DNA of 64,000 bases from NCBI RefSeq assembly GCF_003762925.1, contig NZ_RJUK01000001.1, positions 2,046,001 to 2,110,000 on the forward strand, in the 5' to 3' direction. Of the stretch, positions 27,651 through 37,730 are shown piece after piece. Position 1 is the stretch's first letter. Every line of letters begins with the position of its first letter. Both the position numbers and the translations under genes were made by a program. Source of the DNA: Marinimicrobium koreense (lineage in GTDB: Bacteria > Pseudomonadota > Gammaproteobacteria > Pseudomonadales > Cellvibrionaceae). The notes beneath the pieces are model-generated. The model saw nothing but the letters and a program-made list of their open reading frames with translations. It did not search any database and was not told the DNA's origin.

Positions 27651-28616
27651 ATGAAGATCGGATACCGTATCGTTGTATTTTTTATGCTATCACTGCTGGC
27701 GACCCTGCCTGTGCGGGCGGATATCGTCTATGAGATGACCGTTGCCCAGGACGGCAGCGGTGATTACGACACCATTCAGGCCGCGATCGATAACACCAAG
27801 GCCTTTCCCGACAAGCGCATCACCATCCACATCAAGAACGGCACTTATCGGGAGAAGGTCCGTGTGTATGAGTGGAACCCGATGGTGTCGCTGATTGGCG
27901 AGGACGCCGGCAAGACCATCATCACCTGGGGCGATCACTTCAAGCAGATCGACAAGGGCCGCAATAGCACCTTCCACACCGCCACCCTGCAGGTAGATGG
28001 CGATGACTTCCACGGTGAAAATCTGACCATTGAAAATACCGCCGGCCCGGTGGGCCAGGCGGTCGCTCTGGCGGTCAATGCCGATCGGGTAAGTTTTTAC
28101 AACAGCCGCTTTCTCGGCCATCAGGATACGCTCTATCTGACCGGGGAAGGCAAACGGCAGTACTTCCGGAACTGTTATGTCGAAGGCACCACGGATTTTA
28201 TTTTCGGTCGCGCCACGGCGGTGTTTGACCAGTGCCAGATCCACTCGAAAAGTGATTCTTATATCACGGCGGCTTCAACGCCGGAGGGCATTCCCCACGG
28301 TTTTGTGTTTCTGAACGCTACGCTCACTGCCGACAAGGATGTGGATGAAGTCTACCTCGGACGTCCCTGGCGAGACTTTGCCCGCACGGTGTTCATTAAC
28401 ACCGACATGGGGGCGCACATCAAGCCCGAGGGCTGGCATAACTGGTCCAAGCCGGACGCGGAGCACACCGTACTTTACGGTGAGTACGACAGCCGCGGAC
28501 CAGGCGCGCAGCCCGACAAGCGGGTGAAATGGCAAACCACCTTGAGTGACGAACAGGCCGGCGATTACACGCTGGAAACGATTCTCGGTGAGGATGGCTG
28601 GTATCGCGCTCGATAA
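27651..28616 (+). CDS. Secreted pectin methylesterase (carbohydrate esterase family 8)
   Basis: Removes methyl groups from pectin so that pectate lyases can cut it. 321 residues: a signal peptide (about 1-24, ending PVRA), then a right-handed beta-helix. Catalytic motifs: GQAVALAV with the oxyanion Gln, GHQDTLYL with the first Asp, GTTDFIFGRA with the nucleophile Asp, and YLGRPWRDFA with the conserved Arg and Trp. The N-terminal VAQDGSGDYDTIQAAID is classic for the family. The gene stands alone, without other pectin genes beside it. It supports a plant- or alga-polysaccharide-using lifestyle. Confidence 0.95.
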   Translation: MKIGYRIVVFFMLSLLATLPVRADIVYEMTVAQDGSGDYDTIQAAIDNTKAFPDKRITIHIKNGTYREKVRVYEWNPMVSLIGEDAGKTIITWGDHFKQIDKGRNSTFHTATLQVDGDDFHGENLTIENTAGPVGQAVALAVNADRVSFYNSRFLGHQDTLYLTGEGKRQYFRNCYVEGTTDFIFGRATAVFDQCQIHSKSDSYITAASTPEGIPHGFVFLNATLTADKDVDEVYLGRPWRDFARTVFINTDMGAHIKPEGWHNWSKPDAEHTVLYGEYDSRGPGAQPDKRVKWQTTLSDEQAGDYTLETILGEDGWYRAR

Positions 28617-28637
28617 GCCGACGATCCGAAGTTGTGC

Positions 28638-29561
28638 TTAGGCGTTCGCAAGCACCGCTCGGCCGCGTCGCTGCGGGCCCCAGAGGCAGGTGACCAGCAG
28701 AATAAGCCCGGCCACGGTGGCGATCATGCCAGCGGCGCTCAGCGACATATCCAGCCCCAGCGCGATCAGGCCGTAGCCCGCCAACCAGTAGCCCACGACG
28801 GCGGATATCAGGGCAAAGAGCTGACTCCAGGCGAGCTGTTTGCCCAAGTGATTGGTCATCAGGCGGGCTGCCGCCGCCGGGCAGATGAACATGGCGATCA
28901 CGATAATGGAGCCCACCGCTTCAAAGGCCGCGATGGCCGCCACCGCCACCATGGTGACCAGCAGAAGATCCACCAGCGCCGGGCGGGCGCGGATGCTGGC
29001 GGCGAATTCCGAATCAAAACTTCCCAGAATCAAGTGACGGCGGAACACCACCACGAACACCAGTACCACCAGTGCCACCACCCCGACACGAGCCAGTTGC
29101 GGTGGCAGAGTGGCCAGCGCCGCCGGATCAACCAGGGATGAAAGACCGACGCCTTCAAACCAGATCAGACTCTCCAGATTTCCGTATAGGGCGTGCTGCA
29201 CATCAATGTGTACGCCGCTGGCCTGACTCACTTCCAGCAACAGCACTCCCAGGGCAAACAGGCTGGTAAAGGTCACCCCCATGGCCGCACTGATTTCCAC
29301 TCGCCCGAACCGGCGTATGGCGTCGATCATGGCCACCGTCACCAGTGCCGAGACCCCGGCACCCAGCATCATGGCCGTGGAGGCAATGGTGCCGGTAAGC
29401 AGAAAGCTGGCCACGATGCCCGGCAGGGCGACGTGACTGATGGCATCGCTGATCAGACTCTGCCGGCGCAATACCAGGAAGTTGCCCAACAGCGCACAGG
29501 TCATGCTGATAATGATGGCCACGGTCATGGGCACCAGGCTGAACATCATGAAATCGCTCAT
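28638..29561 (-). CDS. Metal (Mn/Zn-type) ABC transporter permease, second subunit
   Basis: 307 residues with about eight hydrophobic helices of the ABC-3 family (MntD/TroD/ZnuB). The early LLGNFLVLRRQSLISDAISHVALPGI segment and the late AMFICPAAAARLMT loop are family markers. It pairs with the next permease to form the membrane pore for a divalent metal. It is the last of four leftward genes and overlaps the previous one by 4 bases. The metal is probably manganese, judged from the binding protein; zinc is the alternative. Confidence 0.92.
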   Translation of the reverse strand: MSDFMMFSLVPMTVAIIISMTCALLGNFLVLRRQSLISDAISHVALPGIVASFLLTGTIASTAMMLGAGVSALVTVAMIDAIRRFGRVEISAAMGVTFTSLFALGVLLLEVSQASGVHIDVQHALYGNLESLIWFEGVGLSSLVDPAALATLPPQLARVGVVALVVLVFVVVFRRHLILGSFDSEFAASIRARPALVDLLLVTMVAVAAIAAFEAVGSIIVIAMFICPAAAARLMTNHLGKQLAWSQLFALISAVVGYWLAGYGLIALGLDMSLSAAGMIATVAGLILLVTCLWGPQRRGRAVLANA

Positions 29562-30769
29562 GCCCTCCCCCCGCTCGCGAGCAACCGCTGTTCAAGCTCA
29601 TCAATGGCATCCGGCGGCAAGACCCGTGCAATCGGATCCAGACCCGCATGCTCGCGGTGCAGGGCGTCGCCGGGATAGAGCCGCCGGTACAGGGCCCAGA
29701 GCCGCTCTTCATGCTCCGCCTCCCGGGCCGCCGCCCGCCCCTGGGCCGTGGCGACCCCATCGCGCCGGATGTGGCCCGCCCGACGTAACAACCGCAACGT
29801 GAGGCCATCAAAAATTGGCTCGTTGCGTGACATCGACAGCAGCCCCTGGCGCAAATGAACCCGCCGACGAAACCGCTGGTGGGCGAGCAAAGAGGCGAAC
29901 ACACCGCGACGCGGCGCGGCGAGGAACGACATCAGAAAAATCGCAAACGCCGACAAGACAATCAATGAGCCGGTGGGAAGACTCGCGCGCGCGCTCGACA
30001 GGGTAACGCCCAGATAAGCCGCCAAGGCGCCCAGCACCGCCGCCAGCGCCACCATGCGCGGCGGCCGGTTGGTCCAGAAGCGAGCACTTACCGGCGGGGT
30101 GATGGTGAGTGCCACCACCAGAATCAACCCGGTCACCTTCAGGCCGATGACCACCACCGCCATCAACAACAGCAGCAGTAACAGGTCTACCCGCCCGGTA
30201 TTGACCCCCTGGGTTTGCGCAAACTCCGGATCAAAGCAGACCAACAAAAATTCCCGGCGCAAAATAAAGACCGCCAAGAGCAGCCCGAGCGCACAGGAGG
30301 CTATCAGCTTGGCCTCGACGGCCAACATTCCGGCAGTAGAACCCACCAGGTAGCCGGTCAGGCCCGATTGGCCGGTGACGTTCATGGATTGAATGACCGT
30401 AATGAGGACCACACCGAAGGCAAAAAACGTGGACAGGACCGCCCCAATCGCTGCGTCTTCACCCAGGCGGGTACGAGCACTGATCCACTGCACCAGCCAG
30501 AGCCCCAGGGCGGCACTCAGCGCGGCGCCCAATAGCAGTCCGGGCAGCCAGCGGCCATCGCCCTGAATCGCACCAATCAGTACAAAGGCCATCGCCAACC
30601 CGGGGAGGGTGGCATGGGTGATGGCGTCGCTGACCAGGGAGCGTTTGCGCAACAGGACAAACGCACCGATCATGCCCGCCCCGGCGCCCAACAGCATGGC
30701 TCCCAGAGTCACCAGCGTGGTGTTATAGCCCGCCGAGAAAATCAGTGCCGGCCACCAGGCGTCCATCAT
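29558..30769 (-). CDS. Metal (Mn/Zn-type) ABC transporter permease with a DtxR-like C-terminal extension
   Basis: 403 residues. The first 285 or so form the ABC-3 permease core ([38 protein letters not shown]). The last hundred are soluble and look like a winged-helix plus helical segment of iron-dependent repressors: [20 protein letters not shown], then [15 protein letters not shown]. Such tails are known on some TroC/MntC proteins and could sense the metal or regulate the transporter. The start ATG, after CGGAGGAGCC, overlaps the ATPase gene by 4 bases. Confidence 0.9.
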   Translation of the reverse strand: MMDAWWPALIFSAGYNTTLVTLGAMLLGAGAGMIGAFVLLRKRSLVSDAITHATLPGLAMAFVLIGAIQGDGRWLPGLLLGAALSAALGLWLVQWISARTRLGEDAAIGAVLSTFFAFGVVLITVIQSMNVTGQSGLTGYLVGSTAGMLAVEAKLIASCALGLLLAVFILRREFLLVCFDPEFAQTQGVNTGRVDLLLLLLLMAVVVIGLKVTGLILVVALTITPPVSARFWTNRPPRMVALAAVLGALAAYLGVTLSSARASLPTGSLIVLSAFAIFLMSFLAAPRRGVFASLLAHQRFRRRVHLRQGLLSMSRNEPIFDGLTLRLLRRAGHIRRDGVATAQGRAAAREAEHEERLWALYRRLYPGDALHREHAGLDPIARVLPPDAIDELEQRLLASGGRA

Positions 30770-31560
30770 GGCTCCTCCGAGACCGCCGGCACCAACCGCT
30801 CCAACTGCACCGGATTGAGGCGCCCGCCATAGGTGGCCTGAAGGTTCTCCGCCGTGAATACCTGATCGACCGGACCGGCGGCCACGCGCCGCACATTGAG
30901 CAGCAACACGTCATCGAAGTAATCTCGCACCGTGGACAGGTCGTGGTGAACACACAAGAGGGTTTTCCCCTCTTCGCGCAACTGTTTCAAGACCTCGACA
31001 ATGGCCCGCTCGGTGGCCGCGTCCACCCCGGCGAAGGGTTCATCGAGAATGGTCAGCGCCGCGTTCTGGACCAACGCCCGCGCCAGAAAGACCCGCTGCT
31101 GCTGACCACCAGACAGTTCACCGATCTGCCGATCCGCGAAGGCTTCCATCCCCACCCGCGTGAGACTTTCCATGGCCTTGTCGGTATGGCTGCGGCGGGT
31201 CAGCTGCCACCAGCGCAGTTTGCGAAACAACCCCATAGTGACCACATCGAGCACGGTGGCCGGGAAGTCCCAATCGACGCTGTTGCGTTGCGGCACGTAG
31301 GCAATGTCTTCGGTCATCTGCGCCAGCGGTCGGCCAAAAACCCTTACATCCCCGGTCAGGCTGCGGGTGATACTGAGCGCGGCTTTGAGCAGGGTTGACT
31401 TGCCCGCGCCATTGGGGCCAACAATCGCGGTCATACGGCCTGGCTTCAGCAACAGGTCCACGGAGTAAACCACGGGCCGGTGGTCATAACTGACGGTCAG
31501 CCCCTGAATCGATAATGGACTGGCGGTCACGGCTTCACTGAGTTGCCCTTTGGCGTTCAT
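30766..31560 (-). CDS. Metal (Mn/Zn-type) ABC transporter ATPase
   Basis: 264 residues with all ATPase motifs: Walker [11 protein letters not shown]-loop YVPQRN, signature LSGGQQQR, Walker B LTILDEPF and the switch His in CVHHDLS. The Q-loop neighbourhood [20 protein letters not shown] is typical of the manganese/zinc/iron (MntB/TroB/ZnuC) group. It powers the two permeases encoded downstream. It overlaps both the binding protein gene and the first permease gene by 4 bases, so the four genes are tightly coupled. Confidence 0.94.
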   Translation of the reverse strand: MNAKGQLSEAVTASPLSIQGLTVSYDHRPVVYSVDLLLKPGRMTAIVGPNGAGKSTLLKAALSITRSLTGDVRVFGRPLAQMTEDIAYVPQRNSVDWDFPATVLDVVTMGLFRKLRWWQLTRRSHTDKAMESLTRVGMEAFADRQIGELSGGQQQRVFLARALVQNAALTILDEPFAGVDAATERAIVEVLKQLREEGKTLLCVHHDLSTVRDYFDDVLLLNVRRVAAGPVDQVFTAENLQATYGGRLNPVQLERLVPAVSEEP

Positions 31561-32534
31561 TCCCTGGCCCCGGCGTGTTTCAGTTTCCCGAGCCGGCCAC
31601 CGGACGGGACTTCACCGCCCAACGCACGGGCAATGGTACTGACGTTGTGATCGATCATTCCCAGCCAGGTACCTTCGTAGGTGCCGGCGGGCCCCATGGC
31701 ATCGGAGTACAGCTCACCGCCAATGCGCACCGAGTGACCGCGCGCGGCGGCGCCCTCAATCAACGCCCGGACGTTCCGATCCGACACCGATGATTCGACA
31801 AAAATCGCCCCGATTTCGCGCTCGACCAACAGATCAACCAGCGCTTCGATTCGCGACAGACCGGCCTCGCTTTCCGTCGAGAAGCCCTGAATCCCCAGCA
31901 CCTCGAATCCGTAGGCATCCCCAAAGTAGCCGAAGGCATCGTGAGCGGTGACCAACACCCGCTTACCTTCCGGGACACTGCCCAACACCTGACGCGCGTA
32001 GTCATTGAGTGTTTCCAGCTCGCTCAGATAGGATTCAGCGCGCTGGTCAAAGTAGGCTTTCTGCTCCGGGCGGAGCTCCACCAATGCGCTGCGCACCGCT
32101 TCAACCCCATAGCGCCAGCGACCCGGGTCCATCCAGACGTGTGGATCCGACTGGTTCCGGTATTCTTCATCCGACAGACGCAAGCGCTCGGGCACTCCTT
32201 CCGCTACCGCGAAGACCGGACGACGCTGGGCCAGACGTTCCAGGAACTCTTCCAACTGGGCCTCCAGGTAGAGGCCGTTCCAGAAAACGGCATCGGCCCG
32301 GCTGAGCGCGGTAATATCGCGGCGGGTCTGGCGGTACAGGTGCGGGTCCACCCCCGGCCCCATCAGCCCTTCGACACGCACGTGATCTCCCCCGACCTCA
32401 CGCACCACATCCGCCACCATGCCGGTGGTCGCCACCACCTGTAGTCGTGACTCCGCCGCAACGGACAGCATTCCGCCAAACAGGCCGGTGATTAACAGTG
32501 CCGCCGAAAGGGCAACACGCTTGGTCAGCGTCAC
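31557..32534 (-). CDS. Metal-binding periplasmic protein of the Mn/Zn ABC transporter (TroA/MntA-like)
   Basis: 325 residues with a signal peptide (about 1-28, ending SVAAES). Metal ligands fit the cluster A-I pattern: His in GVDPHLY, His in DPHVWMDP, Glu in GFSTES and Asp in YSDAMG. The His-His-Glu-Asp set and the lack of a long His-rich loop favour manganese over zinc. First gene of the operon. The 89 bases upstream are AT-rich and contain GTATGATAAATT (leftward), a possible -10 region. No clear MntR or Fur box was identified. Confidence 0.9.
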   Translation of the reverse strand: MTLTKRVALSAALLITGLFGGMLSVAAESRLQVVATTGMVADVVREVGGDHVRVEGLMGPGVDPHLYRQTRRDITALSRADAVFWNGLYLEAQLEEFLERLAQRRPVFAVAEGVPERLRLSDEEYRNQSDPHVWMDPGRWRYGVEAVRSALVELRPEQKAYFDQRAESYLSELETLNDYARQVLGSVPEGKRVLVTAHDAFGYFGDAYGFEVLGIQGFSTESEAGLSRIEALVDLLVEREIGAIFVESSVSDRNVRALIEGAAARGHSVRIGGELYSDAMGPAGTYEGTWLGMIDHNVSTIARALGGEVPSGGRLGKLKHAGARE

Positions 32535-32623
32535 AAAAACTCCTCAGATCGTTCAATCAATAACAACAGACTATTCCTTTCACAGCCATTTGTTAATTTA
32601 TCATACTTTATAGATACCATAGC

Positions 32624-33607
32624 TCAGGCAGAGGTGACCCGTTCAATGATCTGCCCCAGAGCGCGCTGCTCCGCCTCGGGCTGAAACAGGGGAGCTCGAG
32701 CCATCACCTGGTCCCTGAGCCGGCGCCGCCAGACCGGGTCTCGTTCGATACGCAACAGACACTCCCGCAGGGCGACGGTGTTGCCCATCGGGTAATAGCC
32801 CACGTAGTCCTCCCCGAGCAACCCACGGTTGCCGGCAATATCCGACGCAATGATTGGTAACCCGGCGACACAGGCCTCGCTGACCACATTGGCACCGCCC
32901 TCCACTCGGGAGCTGATGACCATGGCCCGCGCCCGCCCCATCCACTGCCTGACCCGCCAACGGGGCTGATCCCCCAGCCAGCGATAGCGCGGATTACGTC
33001 GCGCCTCATCTTCGGCGACCTCGGCCCAGTCCTCCGAGAGCGCACCGCCCAACTGCACGACTCTCAGCCGGGAATCCAGAGGAAGATCCCGCACGGCCAT
33101 GGCCGCCCGCAGGGAGTCCTTCTCTTCCCGCAGGTGCCCCGCGACAAGAATGTCCACCGTGCGCCGAACCGCTTGAGGGACTCCGGGCGGCAGCGGCTCG
33201 GCGGACTGATGCACCACATGCAACTTCGGCCAGTAACGCTCGGGCAGGTCCTCCTCCAGACAGTCGTGCAAGCCGATCAGAGCATCCGCCGCATCCAGGC
33301 TGGCGTAAACTGTCTCGGGCTCGCTGACCTGAAACCGGTACACGTCCGTTCCGGTCAGCACCACAACCAGCGGAGAGTCCGGATGGGCCCGCCTCCAGGC
33401 AAGGACGGCAGCGTGACTGCGCCAGGCGTGCAGGGCCAGAATCAGGTCCGGCGCACGGCCTGTCGGCGCATCCTCCGACAAATGAATCGAGACCCGATAG
33501 CCCAGGGGCCTCAACAATCCAGCCCAGCGGCTCGCCGTCGCACGGTTGCCGGCCCTGGAGCCCGGCGCCGCGGGCGTAATCAATGCGATGTGCCCCCGTT
33601 GTTTCAC
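32624..33607 (-). CDS. senB: Selenosugar synthase SenB (family 4-type glycosyltransferase)
   Basis: Family knowledge: SenB joins selenophosphate to a UDP-sugar to form a selenosugar, the Se donor for selenoneine-type metabolites. The protein follows the family closely: HIALITPAAPGSRAGNRATA, DLILALHAWRSHAAV, LVVVLTGTDVYRF, VAGHLREEKDSLRAA, RYRWLGDQPR, VISSRVEGGANVVSEA and IAGNRGLLGEDYVGYYP. About 327 residues from the GTG at 33605-33607, which has AGGTGG close by; an in-frame ATG at 33664 would add 19 unconserved hydrophobic residues. It diverges from a putative selenate transporter and lies 89 bases before the Mn-type ABC operon. The partner iron enzyme is 22 kb away at 9.4 kb. Confidence 0.9.
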   Translation of the reverse strand: MKQRGHIALITPAAPGSRAGNRATASRWAGLLRPLGYRVSIHLSEDAPTGRAPDLILALHAWRSHAAVLAWRRAHPDSPLVVVLTGTDVYRFQVSEPETVYASLDAADALIGLHDCLEEDLPERYWPKLHVVHQSAEPLPPGVPQAVRRTVDILVAGHLREEKDSLRAAMAVRDLPLDSRLRVVQLGGALSEDWAEVAEDEARRNPRYRWLGDQPRWRVRQWMGRARAMVISSRVEGGANVVSEACVAGLPIIASDIAGNRGLLGEDYVGYYPMGNTVALRECLLRIERDPVWRRRLRDQVMARAPLFQPEAEQRALGQIIERVTSA

Positions 33608-33844
33608 AATCACCACCTTTTGAACGATTTGCTGGCCGAAGATTAACACGACAGTCCAGCGCATATTCCGTTCATACGCCGCCGCGCGCCCCTCGGACGC
33701 GTCTGTTTACCCGGTATTCACGTATCGCGTAGTGGATCGGCCGGCACACTATACTCATCAGAGCACCCCGGACAGATCATCGGGATTCCGGTACCATACC
33801 GATTGAATGCCCATTCAGTTTTACTCACACCAGAGGATTTGACC

Positions 33845-34714
33845 ATGTTAGGACGCAACCTCCTTCGCTTTGCCTTCACCGCTGTGGTGCTGGGCTTGAC
33901 CTCCTTGGGTGCCAGTGCCCAGACCTTTGTGTTCACCGCCATTCCCGATGAGGATGAAACCCGGCTTCAGGAGCGATTTCAGGCCGTGGCGGACTATCTG
34001 GAAGAGGAACTTGGGGTCGACGTGCGCTTTGTACCGGTCAAGTCTTACGCGGCAGCCGTGAGCGCCTTCCGCAACGACCAAGTACAACTGGCCTGGTTCG
34101 GTGCGCTTTCCGGGGTCCAGGCCCGGGAACGGGTACCCGGCTCCCAGGCTTTAGCCCAAGGGACCGAAGATCAGGCGTTTTACACCTATATTGTGGCCCA
34201 CAAAAGCACCGGGCTTGAACCCAACTCTGGGCTGACCGAGGCCATGCGGGGCATGACCTTCACCTTTGGCTCCAAAGGCTCCACCTCCGGCCGCCTGGTG
34301 CCCGAGTATTATATTCGCGAGGCCTTTGGCGAGGCGCCCGATGAGGTGTTCTCACGGGTCGGCTACAGCGGTAATCACAGTCGCACCGCTTCCATGGTGG
34401 CCTCTGGCGCTTATCAGTTGGGCGCCGTGAATTACACCGTGTGGGAAACCGAAATTGAAGCGGGTAATGTCGATCCGGACGAGGCTCACGTGGTGTATAA
34501 AACCCCCAGCTACCCCAACTACCAGTGGAGCATTCGCGGTGACGTAGACGAACGCTTTGGCGAGGGTTTTACTGAGAAAGTACGGGCGGCGCTGATTGGC
34601 ATGGACGACCCGGCGATGCTGGAAAGCTTTCCCCGCTCTGCGTTCGTGCCCGCGAGTAATGACAATTACGCGGTCATCCGTGAGGTAGCCAAAGAAATCG
34701 GTCTGCTGGATTGA
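33845..34714 (+). CDS. Periplasmic binding protein, putative selenate (phosphonate-type) ABC transporter
   Basis: 289 residues with a signal peptide (about 1-25, ending ASAQ). The PhnD-like fold shows in TAIPDEDETRLQERFQ, VKSYAAAVSAFRNDQVQLAW, GSKGSTSGRLVPEYY and GAVNYTVWE. Databases name this subgroup putative selenate ABC transporter binding proteins because they sit beside selenium genes; that is recalled, not searched. Here it is divergent from senB, which agrees. Phosphite or another oxyanion is the alternative. The ATG at 33845 follows AGAGGA; a frame starting 42 bases upstream is less likely. Confidence 0.85.
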   Translation: MLGRNLLRFAFTAVVLGLTSLGASAQTFVFTAIPDEDETRLQERFQAVADYLEEELGVDVRFVPVKSYAAAVSAFRNDQVQLAWFGALSGVQARERVPGSQALAQGTEDQAFYTYIVAHKSTGLEPNSGLTEAMRGMTFTFGSKGSTSGRLVPEYYIREAFGEAPDEVFSRVGYSGNHSRTASMVASGAYQLGAVNYTVWETEIEAGNVDPDEAHVVYKTPSYPNYQWSIRGDVDERFGEGFTEKVRAALIGMDDPAMLESFPRSAFVPASNDNYAVIREVAKEIGLLD

Positions 34715-35367
34715 TGACGGCGCTGTCCCTGACCGATGTGGTCGCCGACTACGGCGACCTGCGCGTACTCGGCCCTCTCAGCCTTGATGTGGTGCGCGGT
34801 CAGACTGTGGCCCTGGTGGGCAAGAGCGGCGCAGGCAAGTCCACGCTGCTCAGTCTGATGTACCAGCAGTGGCGCCCCCTGGGCGCGGCGTTGATGCCCC
34901 AGGACCTCGGGCTGGTTCCGGCCCTGAGCGTGTTTCACAACGTCTACATGGGCGGGCTGAAGCGGCACTCCACCACCCACAATCTGTTGTCTCTGCTGCG
35001 CCCGTTCAAACGGGATATCGAGCAGATTCGTCCAGTCCTGAAAACCCTTGATATCGACCACAAATGCTGGACTGCAGCCGGGGAGCTTTCCGGTGGTCAG
35101 CGCCAGCGCGTGGCGGCGGCGCGGGTCATTCACCAGAAAGGGGAAGTCCTGTTGGCGGATGAGCCGGCCTCGGCCCTCGATGGCCCCATGGCGGAACGGG
35201 TCCTGGCGGCACTCACCGACGCCTACCCCACGTCAGTACTCGCCATGCATGATGTCGAGCTGGCCCTGCACTTTGCCGACCGGGTGGTGGGCATCGCCGA
35301 CGGCGGCATTGCCCTGGACGAACCCCGCGATCGACTGCAGGCCAGTGACCTGCTGACACTGTACTGA
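34714..35367 (+). CDS. ABC transporter ATPase, putative selenate (PhnC-like) system
   Basis: A compact 217-residue ATPase: Walker A VGKSGAGKST, signature LSGGQRQR, Walker B VLLADEPAS and the switch His in AMHDVE. PhnC-like proteins are usually longer; the region between Walker A and the signature is short here. The ATG shares one base with the stop of the binding protein gene (TGATG), so the two are translationally coupled. It drives uptake with the permease downstream. Confidence 0.9.
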   Translation: MTALSLTDVVADYGDLRVLGPLSLDVVRGQTVALVGKSGAGKSTLLSLMYQQWRPLGAALMPQDLGLVPALSVFHNVYMGGLKRHSTTHNLLSLLRPFKRDIEQIRPVLKTLDIDHKCWTAAGELSGGQRQRVAAARVIHQKGEVLLADEPASALDGPMAERVLAALTDAYPTSVLAMHDVELALHFADRVVGIADGGIALDEPRDRLQASDLLTLY

Positions 35368-35386
35368 GTCGGGTAACGGGCTGTTT

Positions 35387-36859
35387 ATGTGGCGATCCGC
35401 AAGTGTAAGAACCAGCCTGGCCTTTGTCGCGCTGGCCCTGGCCTGCCTGTTTGTCGCCGACCTGAGCATCAGTGCCCACGACCCCTGGGGCGAGCTGGGC
35501 CGGCTGTTTTCCGGGCTGATTCGCCCCGACTTCACCCAGATTGATTACCTCGGCGAGGCGCTGCTCCGAACCCTCGCCTTTGCCTTTGTCGGCGTGGGGC
35601 TGGGCGCGACCGCCGGGCTGCTATTGGCCCTGGTATTCGGCTCAAAAATCGTGCGCACCTTTTGCGCCTTTATTCGGGCCATTCACGAACTCTTCTGGGC
35701 ACTGATCTTTCTGCAGTTTTTCGGCCTGCACCCGCTGACCGGGGTGCTTGCCATTGCCATCCCCTATGCGGGCGTGTTCGGCAAGGTTTATGCTGAAATA
35801 CTGGAGGAGACCGACCCTCTACCGCACACCACTCTGCCCTTCGGTACGGGATCGGTGGTGGCCCTGGTGTACACCCGGTTCAGCCAGGCCTGGCCCCACC
35901 TGGTCACCTACACCGCCTACCGGCTGGAGTGCGGCATCCGCTCCAGTGCGGTGCTGGGTTTTGTCGGAATGCCCACACTGGGGTTTTATCTGGAATCGGC
36001 CTTTGCTCAAGGACACTACTCGGTGGTAGGCGCGTTACTGCTATTGTTCTACGTGTTAATCGGTACTCTGCGCCTGTGGGCCCGTCCTAAACTGATCCCG
36101 CTGTATCTGGTCGCCGCCCCCTTTCTGCTCGGCAGCGGCTTGCCGATTCGCTGGCAGAACGTCACCCGTTTTTTCACCGAGGACATAGTGCCCGCGCCCC
36201 TGCGCAACGGAGAGGGGCTGGAAGGGTTATGGGTTTGGCTGGCGGAGCTGTTCAGCACCCAGGCGCTGCCGGGCATCTGGAACACTCTGGTGCTGACCCA
36301 GATCGCCCTGGTACTGACCGGCATTCTGACCTTGCTGCTGTATCCGCTCGCCTCACGGCACTTTACCAATCGCCTGACCGGCCCTATCGGCCATACGGTG
36401 CTGGTGGTGCTGCGTTCAACCCCGGAATACCTGCTGGCATTTATTCTGTTGCAGCTCTGGGGCCCCTCCATGCTGCCAGCGGTGATCGCCCTGGCGGTGC
36501 ATAACAGCGGTATCATTGGCCACCTGATCGGCCGGCGCACCAACGAAATCACCCTGCGCCCGGACGCCCCCCGAGGGGTCGAGCGCTACGGTTATGAACT
36601 GACGCCACGGATTTATGGCCCCTTCCTGGCATTCCTGTTTTACCGCTGGGAAATCATCATGCGCGAGACCGCGATTCTCGGGATTCTGGGTATTGCGACT
36701 CTCGGCTTTTATGTGGACAGCGCGATTCAGGAAATCCGCTTCGACCGGGCGATGGTGTTGATTTTGATTACCGCGTTGTTGAATATCGGGGTGGATATCC
36801 TGGCCCGGTGGTTGCGGGCCAGGTTGCGGTTAAGGCATACCGCGCAGAGTGAGCCTTGA
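35387..36859 (+). CDS. Double permease of the putative selenate ABC transporter (two PhnE-like halves fused)
   Basis: 490 residues containing two binding-protein-dependent permease domains in one chain. The first is about 55-230, with AIPYAGVFGKVYAEILEET as the ATPase-contact loop. The second is about 290-475, with ALAVHNSGIIGHLIGRRTNE. Each half ends in a similar segment (GFVGMPTLGFYLESA and GILGIATLGFYVDSA), which shows the internal duplication. A single chain thus supplies the whole channel. It ends the operon, 14 bases from the convergent isomerase gene. Confidence 0.9.
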   Translation: MWRSASVRTSLAFVALALACLFVADLSISAHDPWGELGRLFSGLIRPDFTQIDYLGEALLRTLAFAFVGVGLGATAGLLLALVFGSKIVRTFCAFIRAIHELFWALIFLQFFGLHPLTGVLAIAIPYAGVFGKVYAEILEETDPLPHTTLPFGTGSVVALVYTRFSQAWPHLVTYTAYRLECGIRSSAVLGFVGMPTLGFYLESAFAQGHYSVVGALLLLFYVLIGTLRLWARPKLIPLYLVAAPFLLGSGLPIRWQNVTRFFTEDIVPAPLRNGEGLEGLWVWLAELFSTQALPGIWNTLVLTQIALVLTGILTLLLYPLASRHFTNRLTGPIGHTVLVVLRSTPEYLLAFILLQLWGPSMLPAVIALAVHNSGIIGHLIGRRTNEITLRPDAPRGVERYGYELTPRIYGPFLAFLFYRWEIIMRETAILGILGIATLGFYVDSAIQEIRFDRAMVLILITALLNIGVDILARWLRARLRLRHTAQSEP

Positions 36860-36873
36860 GGTTTGCACCCGAC

Positions 36874-37641
36874 CTACTGCATCAACGGCGAACCATCCAC
36901 CTGGAGATCGTACCCCTCGATTTTCGCCTCCGCGATCAATACCTGAATGTACTGGGCAATCGCCTTGCGCCGGACTTTTTCATTCAGGTACTCGGCGATT
37001 TTTTCCCGGGCTTGCTCGAAGGTCAAAGGCTTCCCCGAAATCTTGCGCTCGATGTACACCAGATGAAACCCGTAGCGGGATTCCACCGGGCGGGGCATCA
37101 GGCCCGGCTCGGCGACGAACACCTGACGTTCGAACTCTGGAACGGTCTGCCCTCTGCTAAGCTGACCGAGGCTGCCACCGGTTTCTTTGGAGGGGCAGGA
37201 AGATTCCCGCTTGGCCAATTTACCAAAATCGGCACCGCCCTTGAGGATGTCCAATAGGGCATCGGCACGCATTTTGGCTTCGGCCCGTCCGGCGTCGTCT
37301 TCTTTCGGCACCGCCAGCAGAATGTGTTTTACCTCCAGCAGTGGCGAGGTTTCGAATTTGCCCGGGTTGGCCTCGAAGTACTGCCGGCAATCTTCCTCTG
37401 AAGCATCGGGTATGGCCACTTCCTGCTCGATCAGGGCTTCGATGAAATCTTCATCGGAGCTTTCCACGGTGTCATCACTGACCGGAATGCCGAGCGTTTT
37501 GGCGCGCTGTCGAAACAGCTCACCGATGATCAGGGATTCGGCCGCTTTGAACATGGCCTCCCGCCGGGATTCCGCCGGGTGGTATTGCATTTCCGCGAGG
37601 ACTTTGTCTTCGGGGATTTGGGTTTGGTTGACGGTGATCAT
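36874..37641 (-). CDS. Parvulin-type peptidyl-prolyl isomerase of the nar cluster (NifM-like)
   Basis: 255 residues. An N-terminal helical part (1-115) is followed by a rotamase domain with LEVKHILLAVPKED, GGADFGKLAKRESSCPSKETGG and LGQLSRGQTVPEFERQVF, then ESRYGFHLVYIE. No signal peptide, so cytoplasmic. A parvulin gene placed after narI is common in pseudomonads and relatives; it probably helps fold or mature nitrate reductase subunits. The start ATG at 37639-37641 has only a weak ribosome site. A REP-like unit separates it from narI, so its expression may be uncoupled from the rest. Confidence 0.88.
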   Translation of the reverse strand: MITVNQTQIPEDKVLAEMQYHPAESRREAMFKAAESLIIGELFRQRAKTLGIPVSDDTVESSDEDFIEALIEQEVAIPDASEEDCRQYFEANPGKFETSPLLEVKHILLAVPKEDDAGRAEAKMRADALLDILKGGADFGKLAKRESSCPSKETGGSLGQLSRGQTVPEFERQVFVAEPGLMPRPVESRYGFHLVYIERKISGKPLTFEQAREKIAEYLNEKVRRKAIAQYIQVLIAEAKIEGYDLQVDGSPLMQ

Positions 37642-37730
37642 GGTGTGAGTCCGTTTTAAGGTGGAGTCGGGGTTTTGGGTTTGGTAGAAAGATCGCGTTT
37701 GGGTTACGGCCGAGCGCAGCGGTATAGACC

